DNA from: Pyramidobacter sp964604125
GTDB taxonomy: Bacteria; Synergistota; Synergistia; Synergistales; Dethiosulfovibrionaceae
Reading direction: 5' to 3'
Length of the DNA stretch: 64,000 nucleotides
NCBI GenBank assembly: GCA_964604125.1
Contig: CAZRXR010000003.1
Span: forward strand, 6,663 to 70,662
Positions 53,854 to 62,467 of this stretch are shown piece after piece (position 1 is the stretch's first letter; every line of letters begins with the position of its first letter). Below the pieces are notes generated by a model. It had not been told where the DNA came from and did no database searches. It saw only the letters and a list, made by a program, of their open reading frames with translations. A program made the position numbers and the translations under genes.

Positions 53854-54442
53854 CTTTTGCCCGCCGAGCGGACACGAAAAAAAAAGGAGCACCCTTCCTA
53901 GAGAAAGTTGGATCTGGTGATTTAATAAAACGGGTAAATTTTAACTGACAATCTTCATTCGACAGAACGAAAAAAAACGGCCATACAAGAGCGTAAATGC
54001 TCTCGCGTGGCCGTTTTTTTGCCGATATTTAAGCGACGGCGGACGGAAGATTTCGTTTACATCCTCCCCGAACGATGCTCGCAAGCAGCGACGAGCGTTC
54101 GTCGTTGGCTGAAATCTACCAAAAATGTCTCATCCAATCCTTTTTTCCGCCGCTTACTATATGCCGGTGAAATTACACCGCCAGCGCACCGTTTCAACCC
54201 CGCGAACAGTGGTTCTGACGGTGTATCGATAGTTCGGTTATGCGGAATGATTAAACAACTAAACATATTATGAATCTCCTAAATGCTCTTACGACATATG
54301 AGAATTATTCGCTGTGACGGACTTTACTTAAATGGCACTCCTTCGGACTAAACAGAAGAAAATGTCAAAAATCGGTAAAGAAAAATACTGTTATTTTTCG
54401 CTATTTCTGCTTATAACATCGAAAGATGAAGGAGTGTTGCGC
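53854..54442. other. Boundary of the AT-rich island
   Basis: Composition falls from GC-rich to mixed here. The stretch holds the terminator at 53973-54019. A long open frame on each strand (54007-54273 plus, 54057-54266 minus) encodes nothing recognisable. No insertion-sequence ends or direct repeats could be matched to the far side of the island. Confidence 0.55.
53973..54019. terminator. Terminator at the start of the island
   Basis: AAAAACGGCCA pairs with TGGCCGTTTTT, with an inner GAGCGTAAATGCTC hairpin. Runs of A and T make it work in both directions. Confidence 0.85.
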
Positions 54443-54703
54443 ATGGCACTCACCGTCAACGTTATTTTTAAACCGAACAAGATGTGAAAAAAAGAACGAA
54501 CCTGCGCCGGGAGATCTCTTTCTGCGAGCGCGGCCTTTACGATATTCACAAAGAAAGTCGGCGGGGAGCGTCACTTCCCGTCAGATGAGTCGGTCGATCC
54601 GTTCTATTCGGAAAACAATATCCGTCATCTGGAAAGCGTCCTGCGCGATGTGAGGGCGGGCAAGGCTCATTTTGCCGAGCATGATCTGATTGAGACAGAC
54701 TGA
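54443..54703 (+). pseudogene. RelB/DinJ-type antitoxin interrupted by a stop
   Basis: One continuous frame of 87 codons from ATG 54443 (GAAGGAG upstream) to TGA at 54701, with a TGA at codon 15 (54485-54487). The rest is antitoxin-like: MALTVNV at the start, SASAAFTIFTKKV in the middle and DPFYSENNIRHLE ... AHFAEHDLIE at the end. Around the stop an expected NKDVKKE is read NKM-stop-KKE, which fits loss of one G and gain of one A in a seven-A run. So two compensating frameshifts made the stop. The toxin yoeB follows with a 1-base overlap. Confidence 0.8.
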
Positions 54704-54963
54704 TGAGTCTCTTGTGGGAGGATCGAGCGTGGAGCGAGTATCTGTGTTGGCAGACGCAGGATAAAAAGACTTTGATACGGATAAACAAACTGAAAAATGA
54801 TATTAAAAGGAATCCCTGTCAGGGAATCGGCAAGCCGGAGCGGTTGCGGGACAATCTAAAAGGCTGCTGGAGCCGTCGCATAGACGAAACCAATCGTATT
54901 GTTTACTGTGTAGAGGGAAAGATTATTTATATTATCTCCAGCAAGGGACATTATGACACGTAA
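54703..54963 (+). CDS. YoeB/Txe-family mRNA interferase toxin
   Basis: Ribosome-dependent endoribonuclease. The 86-residue protein matches YoeB along its length: WSEYLCWQTQDKKTLIRIN, GKPERLRDNLKGCWSRRI, TNRIVYCVEGKIIYIIS and KGHYDT. The positions of E. coli active-site residues are kept: Glu46, Arg65, His83, Tyr84. It overlaps the antitoxin stop (TGATG), so it depends on that frame for translation. With the antitoxin interrupted, it may be silent, or the stop may be a sequence error. Confidence 0.9.
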   Translation: MSLLWEDRAWSEYLCWQTQDKKTLIRINKLKNDIKRNPCQGIGKPERLRDNLKGCWSRRIDETNRIVYCVEGKIIYIISSKGHYDT

Positions 54964-54976
54964 ATATACCGATGTT

Positions 54977-55019
54977 GTACGAGCGAGAGGCGCGATTGAA
55001 TCGCGCTTCTCGCTCGTAC
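54977..55019. repeat. Long hairpin after the toxin gene
   Basis: GTACGAGCGAGA ... TCTCGCTCGTAC with an inner GCGCGATT/AATCGCGC hairpin; total 43 bases. It sits 13 bases after the toxin stop and may end its transcript, though only a weak T-rich flank follows. Confidence 0.7.
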
Positions 55020-55852
55020 GCATAAAAGACGCTCATTATCAAATGCTCAAATCCTAACTATAAGGACGCCTCGGAAATCTGTATGTTGTTTCCTGCCTTT
55101 GGACTAAGAGAATACGCCCAACTCGATGTCTAGCATCAGTCTGAGCGTACATCTTCACGTCTCTTTATTCCTGCGATGAAATGAGATAAGATCGTTCTGA
55201 TTACTTTTAAACTTCACTTGTCGGCAAGGCCAGTTCAAACTTCGCGACACACCTTAACGTGATAAATCATTTCCCTTACGCCCCCTAAGTAAACTAGAAA
55301 TCTTGTCGGTATTCTTGTCGTTATTAAGTCTACCTCGTTCACCCATGATTTGCCGTCCAGCGAGCGATCTCTCGATCCGAATCTCATTTTTTTATCAGCC
55401 AAGCTTCGATCGCGCGGCGTTCGTTTTCAGTTTTTGTTTTATCATGGTAAATTTGAGTCGAGGTTTGCTTGAGTAATACGGGCTTCAAGTCGTCTCGCGC
55501 TGTATCGCAAACTTAAAGTAATAAAAGGATAGAGAAAACAACCGTAAATTTCATCTTCTTTACCAGCATGAAAGATATCAAGCCGGATAAGAAACTGCGG
55601 ACACCTCGCTTCCCTTTGGATCTACCCTACCCGGGACAGGAAGTGTTTTCGTCCGCTTGCTCACCGTGCAGATGTTTTAAACCTCGATGCTACAGGCTTT
55701 ACTGTCATATCGTACGATTAGGGTTTCAAAGACATGAGCCCTACCCACTGATGTGCCACAAATGCGTTCAGAAAAATAACAGCGAACTGAGGAAAGTTCT
55801 GTTAAGGCTGAGTTGCTCAGACAAAACAGAAAGGCATGCGGCGCTATTCGTC
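55020..55852. other. Unassigned AT-rich DNA
   Basis: No gene is supported. The open frame that runs into the transposase relic from 55568 has Cys/His-rich but unrecognisable sequence before 55853. No repeats or RNA genes were seen. Confidence 0.5.
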
Positions 55853-56640
55853 ATGAATAAGACGAAACAAACCATCCACTATAGGCGATCCCTAATCCGA
55901 TATGCGAAAAAACACAGCGTCATAAAAGCCGCATTGCTTTATCATAGTAACCGCCGGTACGTCTACCGTTGGACGAAGCGTTATGGCGCTTTTCTTCAAT
56001 CCCGCGCGGCTCGCTATCATCAGTTACACTGCCATCCTAATCAACGCTAACTGAAACTCATCCGAAGTATGCCCTGCGGAAACCCCAACACTAGTTTGGT
56101 AGCCTTATAGGTCAATATCCGCCAACGAGGTCACTCTGAATCTATCTTTCAGGCTGTTCCGTACCCTGCATCGCATGGACTGTATGACAATACCCCCCCC
56201 ACACAATCCCAAGTACATTACTAAACCTTATGAGCGGATATTCTGTTCCGCCTCAGAGGGTACACGTAGACGAAAAACACGTCCCCGTCTTCTGTCTCAC
56301 GGGAGATGTTCTCGGACGGATAGTTTATCGATACACCTTTCTCGAGGAGAGCAGCCATTTTAGCTATTTGGAGGGCTTTAAGGAGTTCAGCATATACTTT
56401 TCCGCAGTCTTTCAGCAAACGTGACGTTTCAGTCTTCACTTATGTAGTTGAGGGCGTTCGCTTCGGACTGAGTTCTTGATTTCACCAACAGGCTGAAGCC
56501 TTTCGGCTCGAAAAAGCTCACGCTCTTTGAGACGTCGCTTGATCTCCACGCTACAGGGCACAAACTCATCCGCTCTTTGACACCCCTCTTAAGAAAATGT
56601 CGAACGTAGCTACTAGCTACCGCAAGGACAACGCGATGGG
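55853..56640 (+). pseudogene. Decayed integrase-core (IS481/IS3-like) transposase
   Basis: Starts MNKTKQTIHYRRSLIRYAKK, a helix-turn-helix domain with YVYRWTKRYG. It breaks at the stop near 56050, then continues in several frames. PPQRVHVDEKHVPVFCLTG, with YRYTFLEESSHFSYLEGFKE, holds the first catalytic Asp (56230-56424). TNRLKPFGSKKLTLFE, GHKLIRSLTP and SYRKDNAMG follow, matching the region after the second Asp. At least four frameshifts or stops separate these parts. The homology is read by eye. No terminal inverted repeats were found. Confidence 0.7.
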
Positions 56641-56703
56641 TCTTTGTCCATTATAAAAAGCGATGGAGGGGAGGATATTCCGCGTAGGCCGTGACGAAAA
56701 AAT

Positions 56704-57156
56704 TTACCCGATCAGCCGCGCGAGGTCGTTCAGGAGGCAGTCGATCCAGTCCAGACGGTGGGCGGAAAAAGCCGCTGTATATTTTAAACCGCCGCCCGTG
56801 GCCACGAGGACGGCGCTCTCTCCCTCGCCCACGATACCGGAAGCGCGGGCGGCGCGCAGCGCCCCGAGCGGCACGCACGACGCCGGCAGCGCGAAAAGCC
56901 CCGCGCGCGCCATAACGCGGTCGCCGTTTGGCGGGAACGGGTTGTCGATCGCGTGCGCGATCGTCTCCGCGCGTGGAGCGCGGCAAACGCGACCGCCGTT
57001 TTGGAACGCCGTCACGATCGGCGAGTTGTTCTTCGCCTGCGCGCAGAGAAAGCGGGGCATCGCGCGCGTATATCCCGCGCGCAGCAGATCCTCGAAACCG
57101 TTGACGATGCCCAGGATGTTCCCGCTGGCGCTGACGGGCACGACAACCCAGTCGGG
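56704..57156 (-). pseudogene. 3' fragment of threonine synthase
   Basis: About 150 residues of GC-rich coding sequence in core-like codon usage. PDWVVVPVSASGNILGIVNG, then FLCAQAKNNSPIVTAFQNG and GGGLKYTAAFSAHRLDW, read as the C-terminal part of a threonine-synthase (PLP fold type II). The N-terminal half with the PLP Lys is absent. A TAA immediately precedes the fragment (57157-57159), and AT-rich DNA abuts it on both sides. It may be a piece of the chromosome split off by the island. The last step of threonine synthesis cannot come from this copy. Confidence 0.75.
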
Positions 57157-57458
57157 TTAGTCAAAGGATCGCCCTTTATTTTTTACCGAGCTAAACTCTT
57201 GGCTCGCCGATCTTTCGTCTTTTTTCCGCTTCTTCGCTTCTTCTCTTTTGTCCCTCAGATGCGCCTTAATGAAACCGATTGTCCATCCTCGTGCGTCGAT
57301 GTCGTTCCAAACGCGCTATGCAACTCTCCCTCGTAGAAAAATACTTCGCTGTCTTTTTTCAGACTCTCAAACGCTCTATGGTTTCTACCATGCCTTCTTT
57401 TGCATTGTAAGTCCTCTTTTTCCCCATCCCCCCTTCCTCCGACGCTTTCTTCATTCAC
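57157..57458 (-). pseudogene. Unrecognised coding remnant in two frames
   Basis: On the minus strand a frame from 57458 (CKRRHGRNHRAFESLKKDSE, VFFYEGELHSAFGT) passes by a frameshift to IDARGWTIGFIKAHLRDKRE and a Lys/Arg-rich end, stopping at the TAA that abuts the threonine-synthase fragment. Possibly the tail of a transposase, but not recognised. Confidence 0.4.
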
Positions 57459-59044
57459 CTCCCCGCGCTTCGAGCGTCACTTCAGGAATAAACTGTCTAA
57501 GACACTGCGCGCACGATCGACCCCATCTTCCCCACCGCCGCGCGGTAACGGTAAAATCTCTACAGCCGCTTCTCCCAACCCGTACGCTCATCAAAATCTA
57601 CACATAGTCTCAGATTTTGTCATAAAGGCCGCTGACAGCGCTTTTCCTCAAACCTGCCTGCCTTGCGTGTCGTCGCTCTTTTCTTCTTTCTCTTAATTCA
57701 GCCCATGTCGATCAACGTCCGAACGCTGAATTTTTTACGCTCATTTCGTCGCGGCAACCGCAGTAAGTATCAGTGTGTCAGCAACGCAGAGACCGCTCAG
57801 CGCTAAAAGAAAGAAATTATAATCTCCCATGCGTTAGCCCGTGATACATTCTCGACGACCGTCCGTCTCTTAACAGAGTGAAAAACGCCGTTTTCTCTCA
57901 CATCGTCAGTTTGCGTTTGCGAGTAAAGTCCGAATTCGTCCCGTTGTTCAATCTTCACTATCCTTCCTCCTTCCGTCGCTGTCTCAGTGAAGAAAGCCTC
58001 CGCACCCTTGCGCAATTTCCGTCAGTTTCCTTGTCATGCTGGAGTTTTAGCATCAAGCACAGCGGCTCCTCATTCTGCCAGACCCTTGTAATACGTTTTA
58101 CCGACGTGGCGCGTTTCCTTGATGAGTATCAGCGGCGTGTGCCGCTTCTCGTCCCAGCACGTCATTCCCAACTTTTCCTCTGCTGCCCATACGCACCAAC
58201 CGTCGCTCACGCCGCTTCCCCAAAGCGCGCAGATCACCGTCCTCGCGTCGCAGATACGCAGCGGAGTTCAGATACTCCGCGCGCATTGAGTTATCGCGAA
58301 TGTTTAATTTCTCGCGCTGTCACGTGCGGTGCGCGTCTTTTGGAAGAAGTTGCCTCTTTTCTGTCTACACGCTGTGGTAAATCTGAATTTTGTTCACGTT
58401 TCCGCTTTCAACCTTGTCCTGCATCAAGAAGTAGAGAATGATGTCGGCTCGCTTGCGCTATATACCGTGTTTGGCTTTTCTCTGCAAAATAATCACTTGA
58501 CCCTTAACCGCGTGCGAAAGTACGCTATCGTAAAGAAACTCCCGACACAATTAGTGCTGACGCCCTCGCAGTGCAGACAGCGCCGCTCGCGCGTATTCTT
58601 CGGCTGTATTTGATGGATAGATACTGTCGCTGTCCAGTTACCTTCCCGAATCCCGCGAAACAATTCGTGCCTGATCCATGAAGTAACAATTTCGTTGAAG
58701 GGATTATAGTGAACAATGTCGCTTCTCCAGCTTAATTTAAAGTAAACGGAATGACTTCGCTACCGTTGCGGAAATCAGTTTCATAATCTTGAACAGAATG
58801 TTTTACACGAAAACTCTTAAAGTATATGACATATATTATTATAAAGGATGCTTTTTTTCTGTAGGTATGTTTTTAGTGAGCGTCCGTTACATTCTCATTC
58901 AAATCAGACAATATCTATACGAAATTATTCAAGATTCGCGAATATTTTCCGAGCACTCCGTCGTCGGCGGCGTCAATCTCAAGCCAGCAAAACAAACAGT
59001 GATATCGCACACGCTGCAGAAAACCCCCTCGCCTAAAAACGCAC
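57459..59044. other. Unassigned, probably decayed DNA
   Basis: 1.6 kb without a convincing gene on either strand. Minus-strand frames have scattered Lys/Arg/Glu-rich pieces (57803-58015, 58098-58286, 58525-58716) of low complexity, which may be one degraded coding sequence broken by frameshifts. I could not match them to a family. Confidence 0.5.
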
Positions 59045-59072
59045 AAAAAAAATCCCGTTCCGCCGAAACGGG
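59045..59072 (-). terminator. Orphan terminator on the minus strand
   Basis: CCCGTT/AACGGG stem with a TCGGCGG-type loop followed by eight T on the minus strand. No intact gene ends at it now, so it marks a lost gene upstream. Confidence 0.75.
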
Positions 59073-59487
59073 TAAAACAGGGGATCATCTGTCAAAAATC
59101 TTTCTTCAGATTGCGAATTTTAGTTTGCGGATTTTAGTGTCCTCTCGCTCTCTAACAAGCAGACTATAAGTATCCCCAAACTTAACAACGTCAGCGTCAC
59201 GCTACAGCCAAAGCGGGCAGAAATTGAACACGATGTTACATTGCCCCTTCTTAATAGGCAATGCCATTGCCATGTACATATACCACGTAGAAAGTACGTT
59301 TCTTTTGCCGTAAGCAGAGATTTTCCGACTTTTACGTAGGGCACGCTGACACAAAGATAAAGGATTAAGTTTTTATACTCCTTCGGCAAGTCATTGAATT
59401 TGCGTTGAGGCCCCAGCTCCGAACTATCATCAACTACGTGAACAATTTAGTTTGGCTTTTGTGGCGATTTCCGTTTTACAGTTAACA
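59073..59487. other. Unassigned stretch before the AAA relic
   Basis: An 89-codon minus-strand open frame (59120-59389) has hydrophobic C-terminal sequence but is not recognised and has no clear ribosome-binding site. Nothing else seen. Confidence 0.45.
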
Positions 59488-60424
59488 ATGAATTTTACTG
59501 ATAAAGAAGTGAGGCGTCTTTTAGTGTATTATTGTCATTCGGGCTGCTATGACGCGGCAAAAGGTGGTATGACGGGTATCGTTTGACAAAAATGAAATGT
59601 ACTCCCCCTTGGACGTAGAGAACTATTGTAATACTCTCTTAGACGATCCAAATGCGGAATCGGAAGATTACTGGATCAACACCAGCGGCAATGACGTGAT
59701 CAACGTTTCGTAGCTATAACGGACGACGCGACCCGGCGGGAGATTGAAATCCTGGTTGCGTGAGATGTATTCGAAAAGGAGATTCACGGAGACCTCAACT
59801 ACTCCGAGATTTATTACACCATTGACAATTTGTGGACTCTACTCTATACGACCGGCTATCTGACACAGCAAGGCAGGACGCTCGAAGGAGCATTGAAGCT
59901 CAAAATCCCCAACCTTGAAGTGCGGAACGTGTTTGTGAAACAGATTCGGGAGTATTTTAAGGAGAGTATCCCCCGGGACAGGGCGACTCTGAATCGTTAC
60001 TGTGACGCTCTGCCGAAGGGGGGAAAGAAGAAAACTTAGAGGAACATTTCGGTCAATATCTGGAAAGAACCATCAGCACCCCCCCCCGGCAACGCCGTTC
60101 TGACGACAGGAAGGAGAACTTTTACCACAGCATTCGGCTGGGCATTCAGGCTGTCAATGTCAACTGGTACGTCCAGTCCGACCGGAAGGGCGGCACAGGC
60201 TATTTGTCGGACATTTTAGTGAAGTTCGCAGACGGGAAGACAGGAATGCTCATTGAACTGAAGTATTCAGAGAATAGAACTCTGTCTGTCGCCTGCAGAG
60301 CCGCCTTGAAGCAGATCGAGGCACGCCAGTATATGAATGCTTTGAGTACGCCAGAGTGAAGATTGTTCTGAAGTACCGTATCGACTGCTACAAAAAAGGC
60401 TGCCAGGTGACGCCGAGGCGATGA
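59488..60424 (+). pseudogene. Relic of AAA-ATPase-like/PD-(D/E)XK (DUF1703-type) protein
   Basis: Broken in several frames. In order: FTDKEVRRLL, DVENYCNTLLDDPNAE and EDYWINTSGNDVI, then an intact block 59830-60039 (LYTTGYLTQQGRTLEGALKL, IPNLEVRNVFVKQI). The C-terminal nuclease part follows: ENFYHSIRLGIQ, SDILVKFADGKTGMLIELKY with the D-x-ELK pattern, and CRAALKQIEARQYMNAL, ending VLKYRIDCYKKGCQV. This is the C-terminal two-thirds of the AAA-ATPase-like family. The N-terminal P-loop is missing. A nine-C tract (60079-60087) lies inside it. Confidence 0.72.
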
Positions 60425-60470
60425 TTATGAGCGCAAAGAAAAACGAAGGGCTACCGCTCTTTCTATCTCT

Positions 60471-60511
60471 GAAGGACGAGCCTGCGGCTTTTTTGTCCAT
60501 TCAATTTATAC
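60471..60511 (+). repeat. Diverged direct repeat, copy 1
   Basis: 41 bases starting GAAGGACGAGCCTGCGGC match the second copy at 61280-61320 at 33 of 41 positions, in the same orientation, about 810 bases apart. Confidence 0.6.
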
Positions 60512-60713
60512 GCTATTAAAATAACATAACCTATAATAGCTACCACCTGCAAGGCGACCGCCACTACACAAGGTATGCCTTCGGTGAGCCTGTATCTCTT
60601 GCATACTGAACGTAACAATATAAAACCCTCTGCGGTTCCATCCATGGAGGGTCATTTGTCACATTTACTTTACGTATATCCACGTTTATCAGACGTGACT
60701 GAGTGCTTGTTCT

Positions 60714-61218
60714 TTAGATAGGGGGTTCTCTCAACTCAACAGCCATATCCGAAGACATCGCCTTCAACAGCATTCTTTATGCCTTTTCTACCGCATCTTC
60801 CCTCATGCCCTCCGATCTTCCTTCTGTCCAGGCGCGATCTCTCATATTCTCTATTACCTTACATCTCATCCTTACTCCTTCAAGATTTTCTTTTAAGTAC
60901 CTCGTTGCGGCTGGTTATCGATTCTAACTTCATGTCCTTGGCATCTGTGCAATAGAAATCATGCATACGAACTCCTATCTCATCGTTTTCCTTGTATTCT
61001 CCGTTCATATACGGGTTGAAAGCAAAAGCACCGTCGGCGAACAACTTTTCTGTCGATAGATTTATTCTTTCAATTTATAAATCGGTTTCCCTAGCTTGAA
61101 AAAATCTTTTTCCGTGATTAAAGATAATGTTGGTGTCAGACAACTCATGGAAATTCTGTCCGACGCCGAGATTCTCTAGAATTTCTTCCAGATTCAGTGG
61201 AACATCGAGTTGAGCCAT
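60714..61218 (-). pseudogene. Relic of an Rpn-like PD-(D/E)XK family protein
   Basis: From ATG 61218 the frame runs MAQLDVPLNLEEILENLG to a TAA, then reopens with KLFADGAFAFNPYMNGEYKE and NDEIGVRMHDFYCTDAKDMK, stops again, and shifts frame to CKVIENMRDRAWTEGRSEG. These middle and C-terminal parts match the Rpn/PD-(D/E)XK transposase-related family that is often in clusters and high turnover. At least two stops and one frameshift. An 11-C tract (61226-61236) is just upstream of the ATG, where the ribosome-binding site should be. Confidence 0.6.
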
Positions 61219-61279
61219 GGGTATTCCCCCCCCCCCTCCCTCGGTATTATGTTGGATTTAGATCATCTACATTACGCTT

Positions 61280-61320
61280 GAAGGGTGAGCCTGCGGCACT
61301 TTCGTTTATTCAATTTACAC
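61280..61320 (+). repeat. Diverged direct repeat, copy 2
   Basis: See copy 1 at 60471-60511. Both contain GAGCCTGCGGC and ATTCAATTTA. Confidence 0.6.
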
Positions 61321-61423
61321 CCTCATATAAAACATTACTGCGATAACAGTCTGTCGTTCCACTTTAAAAAAATAAAAAAATAACACGCATCAAATTGCTT
61401 TGCCTTTGGCGACACCCACATGA

Positions 61424-61454
61424 AAAGAGCCCTCACGCTTAACGTGAGGACTCT
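61424..61454 (-). terminator. Terminator of the interrupted nuclease-like gene
   Basis: AAGAGCCCTCACG pairs with CGTGAGGACTCTT. The minus strand continues CTCTTTTC. The plus strand has TTGTATTTT. Confidence 0.7.
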
Positions 61455-61520
61455 TGTATTTTACGCCATGCGGAGATGTTTTGCCATCATAATATTTTTC
61501 ATATTGGTGCGAAGGTTCAG

Positions 61521-62207
61521 TTAGAAGACTCTATGGGCATAGTAGTAGCCGTTTGTCTCGCTTAATACAAAGACCTGGCAACCGAGATGCTCTATCAATT
61601 TTTTTAAGTTTGGTCTGTCTGCCAGCATTGTCTTCCACTGCCCAGTTTTCAGAAAAACAAGAGGGCAGGCCCTCACCTCAGCATCCGCTGGCAGTTCAAA
61701 ATCCTTGAGCAACTTTACCTTATCTACAGTACACAGGTAGGCATACCCCTCCAAAACGCTTCGCAATATGGTCTCTTTGCTGCCCGGTTACTTAAGTTCT
61801 AATATCCGCAATACTCTCCCATCCCAGGCAAGAAGGTCTATCTTCCCAGCATTATCGGTTTGAACATCTTTTAAAGGAATCTGGTAATCGAGTATCCCTC
61901 CCACCTCTGAAAGAATGTGCTGTTTAAAAATTTTCTTGGCAATGTTTTCCTCCACCCGATTGGATGTGGTCAAAGCCCCGCCATGCCCCGCGGTTTTATA
62001 ACTGTTTTTGCGGGTTATAGAACTTATTTGTCCAAGAAGGGCACTGTGGTTCAGACACCACTTGGCGATAACCTCCGTATAATACTCCTTAGTATCGCTG
62101 GTTTTCCCTGTGTAGTTCAAAAAACTCTGTTGATAAAAAGTTTCCATATCCTGTGACGCTTTTCGCACCTTTTGCAAAGTCGCTTTCTCACTGTAGGTAA
62201 TACTCAT
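61521..62207 (-). pseudogene. PD-(D/E)XK-like protein with one in-frame stop
   Basis: One 229-codon frame from ATG 62207 (GGAGGTGC upstream) to the TAA-type end at 61521 is broken only by a TAA at 61788-61790. Before it, KIDLLAWDGRVLRILELK has the Asp-x(n)-ELK nuclease pattern. After it the frame continues PGSKETILRSVLEGYAYLCT and ACPLVFLKTGQWKTML with no other lesion. The break is exactly after the catalytic Lys. The N-terminal part is Lys/Ser/Thr-rich and alpha-helical. It could be a young pseudogene, an error, or a readthrough product. Function unknown. Confidence 0.65.
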
Positions 62208-62467
62208 ACCGCACCTCCAAGATTTGTTTATAACATACTTTCAATATTTCCTTAGATAAACATTTTATTCTTGCGATCTCGCTTTTTGTAAATCGAACTT
62301 TTGTCTATAAGTATAGCACTCTTGTATCCTCTGCGCACGAATTTGTAGGGTTAGAAAAATATGAACTGGACACTGAAATCAGCTATAAAAAAGGGCGCTA
62401 TGTCGCGCATAGCGCCTCAAACCTAAAAAATGAAATTACGCCAAATTTAAGACTTGTCTCGCCGCAG
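62208..62467. other. Intergenic region between the two nuclease-like genes
   Basis: 260 AT-rich bases. The only feature is the terminator at 62386-62416. A promoter for the downstream gene probably lies here but no good -35/-10 pair was found. Confidence 0.5.
62386..62416 (-). terminator. Terminator of the metallo-hydrolase gene
   Basis: GGCGCTATG pairs with CATAGCGCC around a 5-base loop; the minus strand follows with CTTTTTTATAG. Confidence 0.85.

Larger units (their letters stand above)
61219..61520. other. Gene-poor spacer
   Basis: Contains an 11-C tract (61226-61236), the second copy of the diverged repeat (61280-61320) and a hairpin terminator (61424-61454). No gene seen. Confidence 0.55.

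Noticed and set aside
54007..54273. 88-codon open frame just inside the island
   Set aside because: It begins inside a terminator hairpin and an antisense frame is equally open; no similarity recognised.
57878..58441. Possible 187-codon gene in the island
   Set aside because: No ribosome-binding site, no motif and Ser/Arg/Cys-rich composition; likely chance in decayed DNA.
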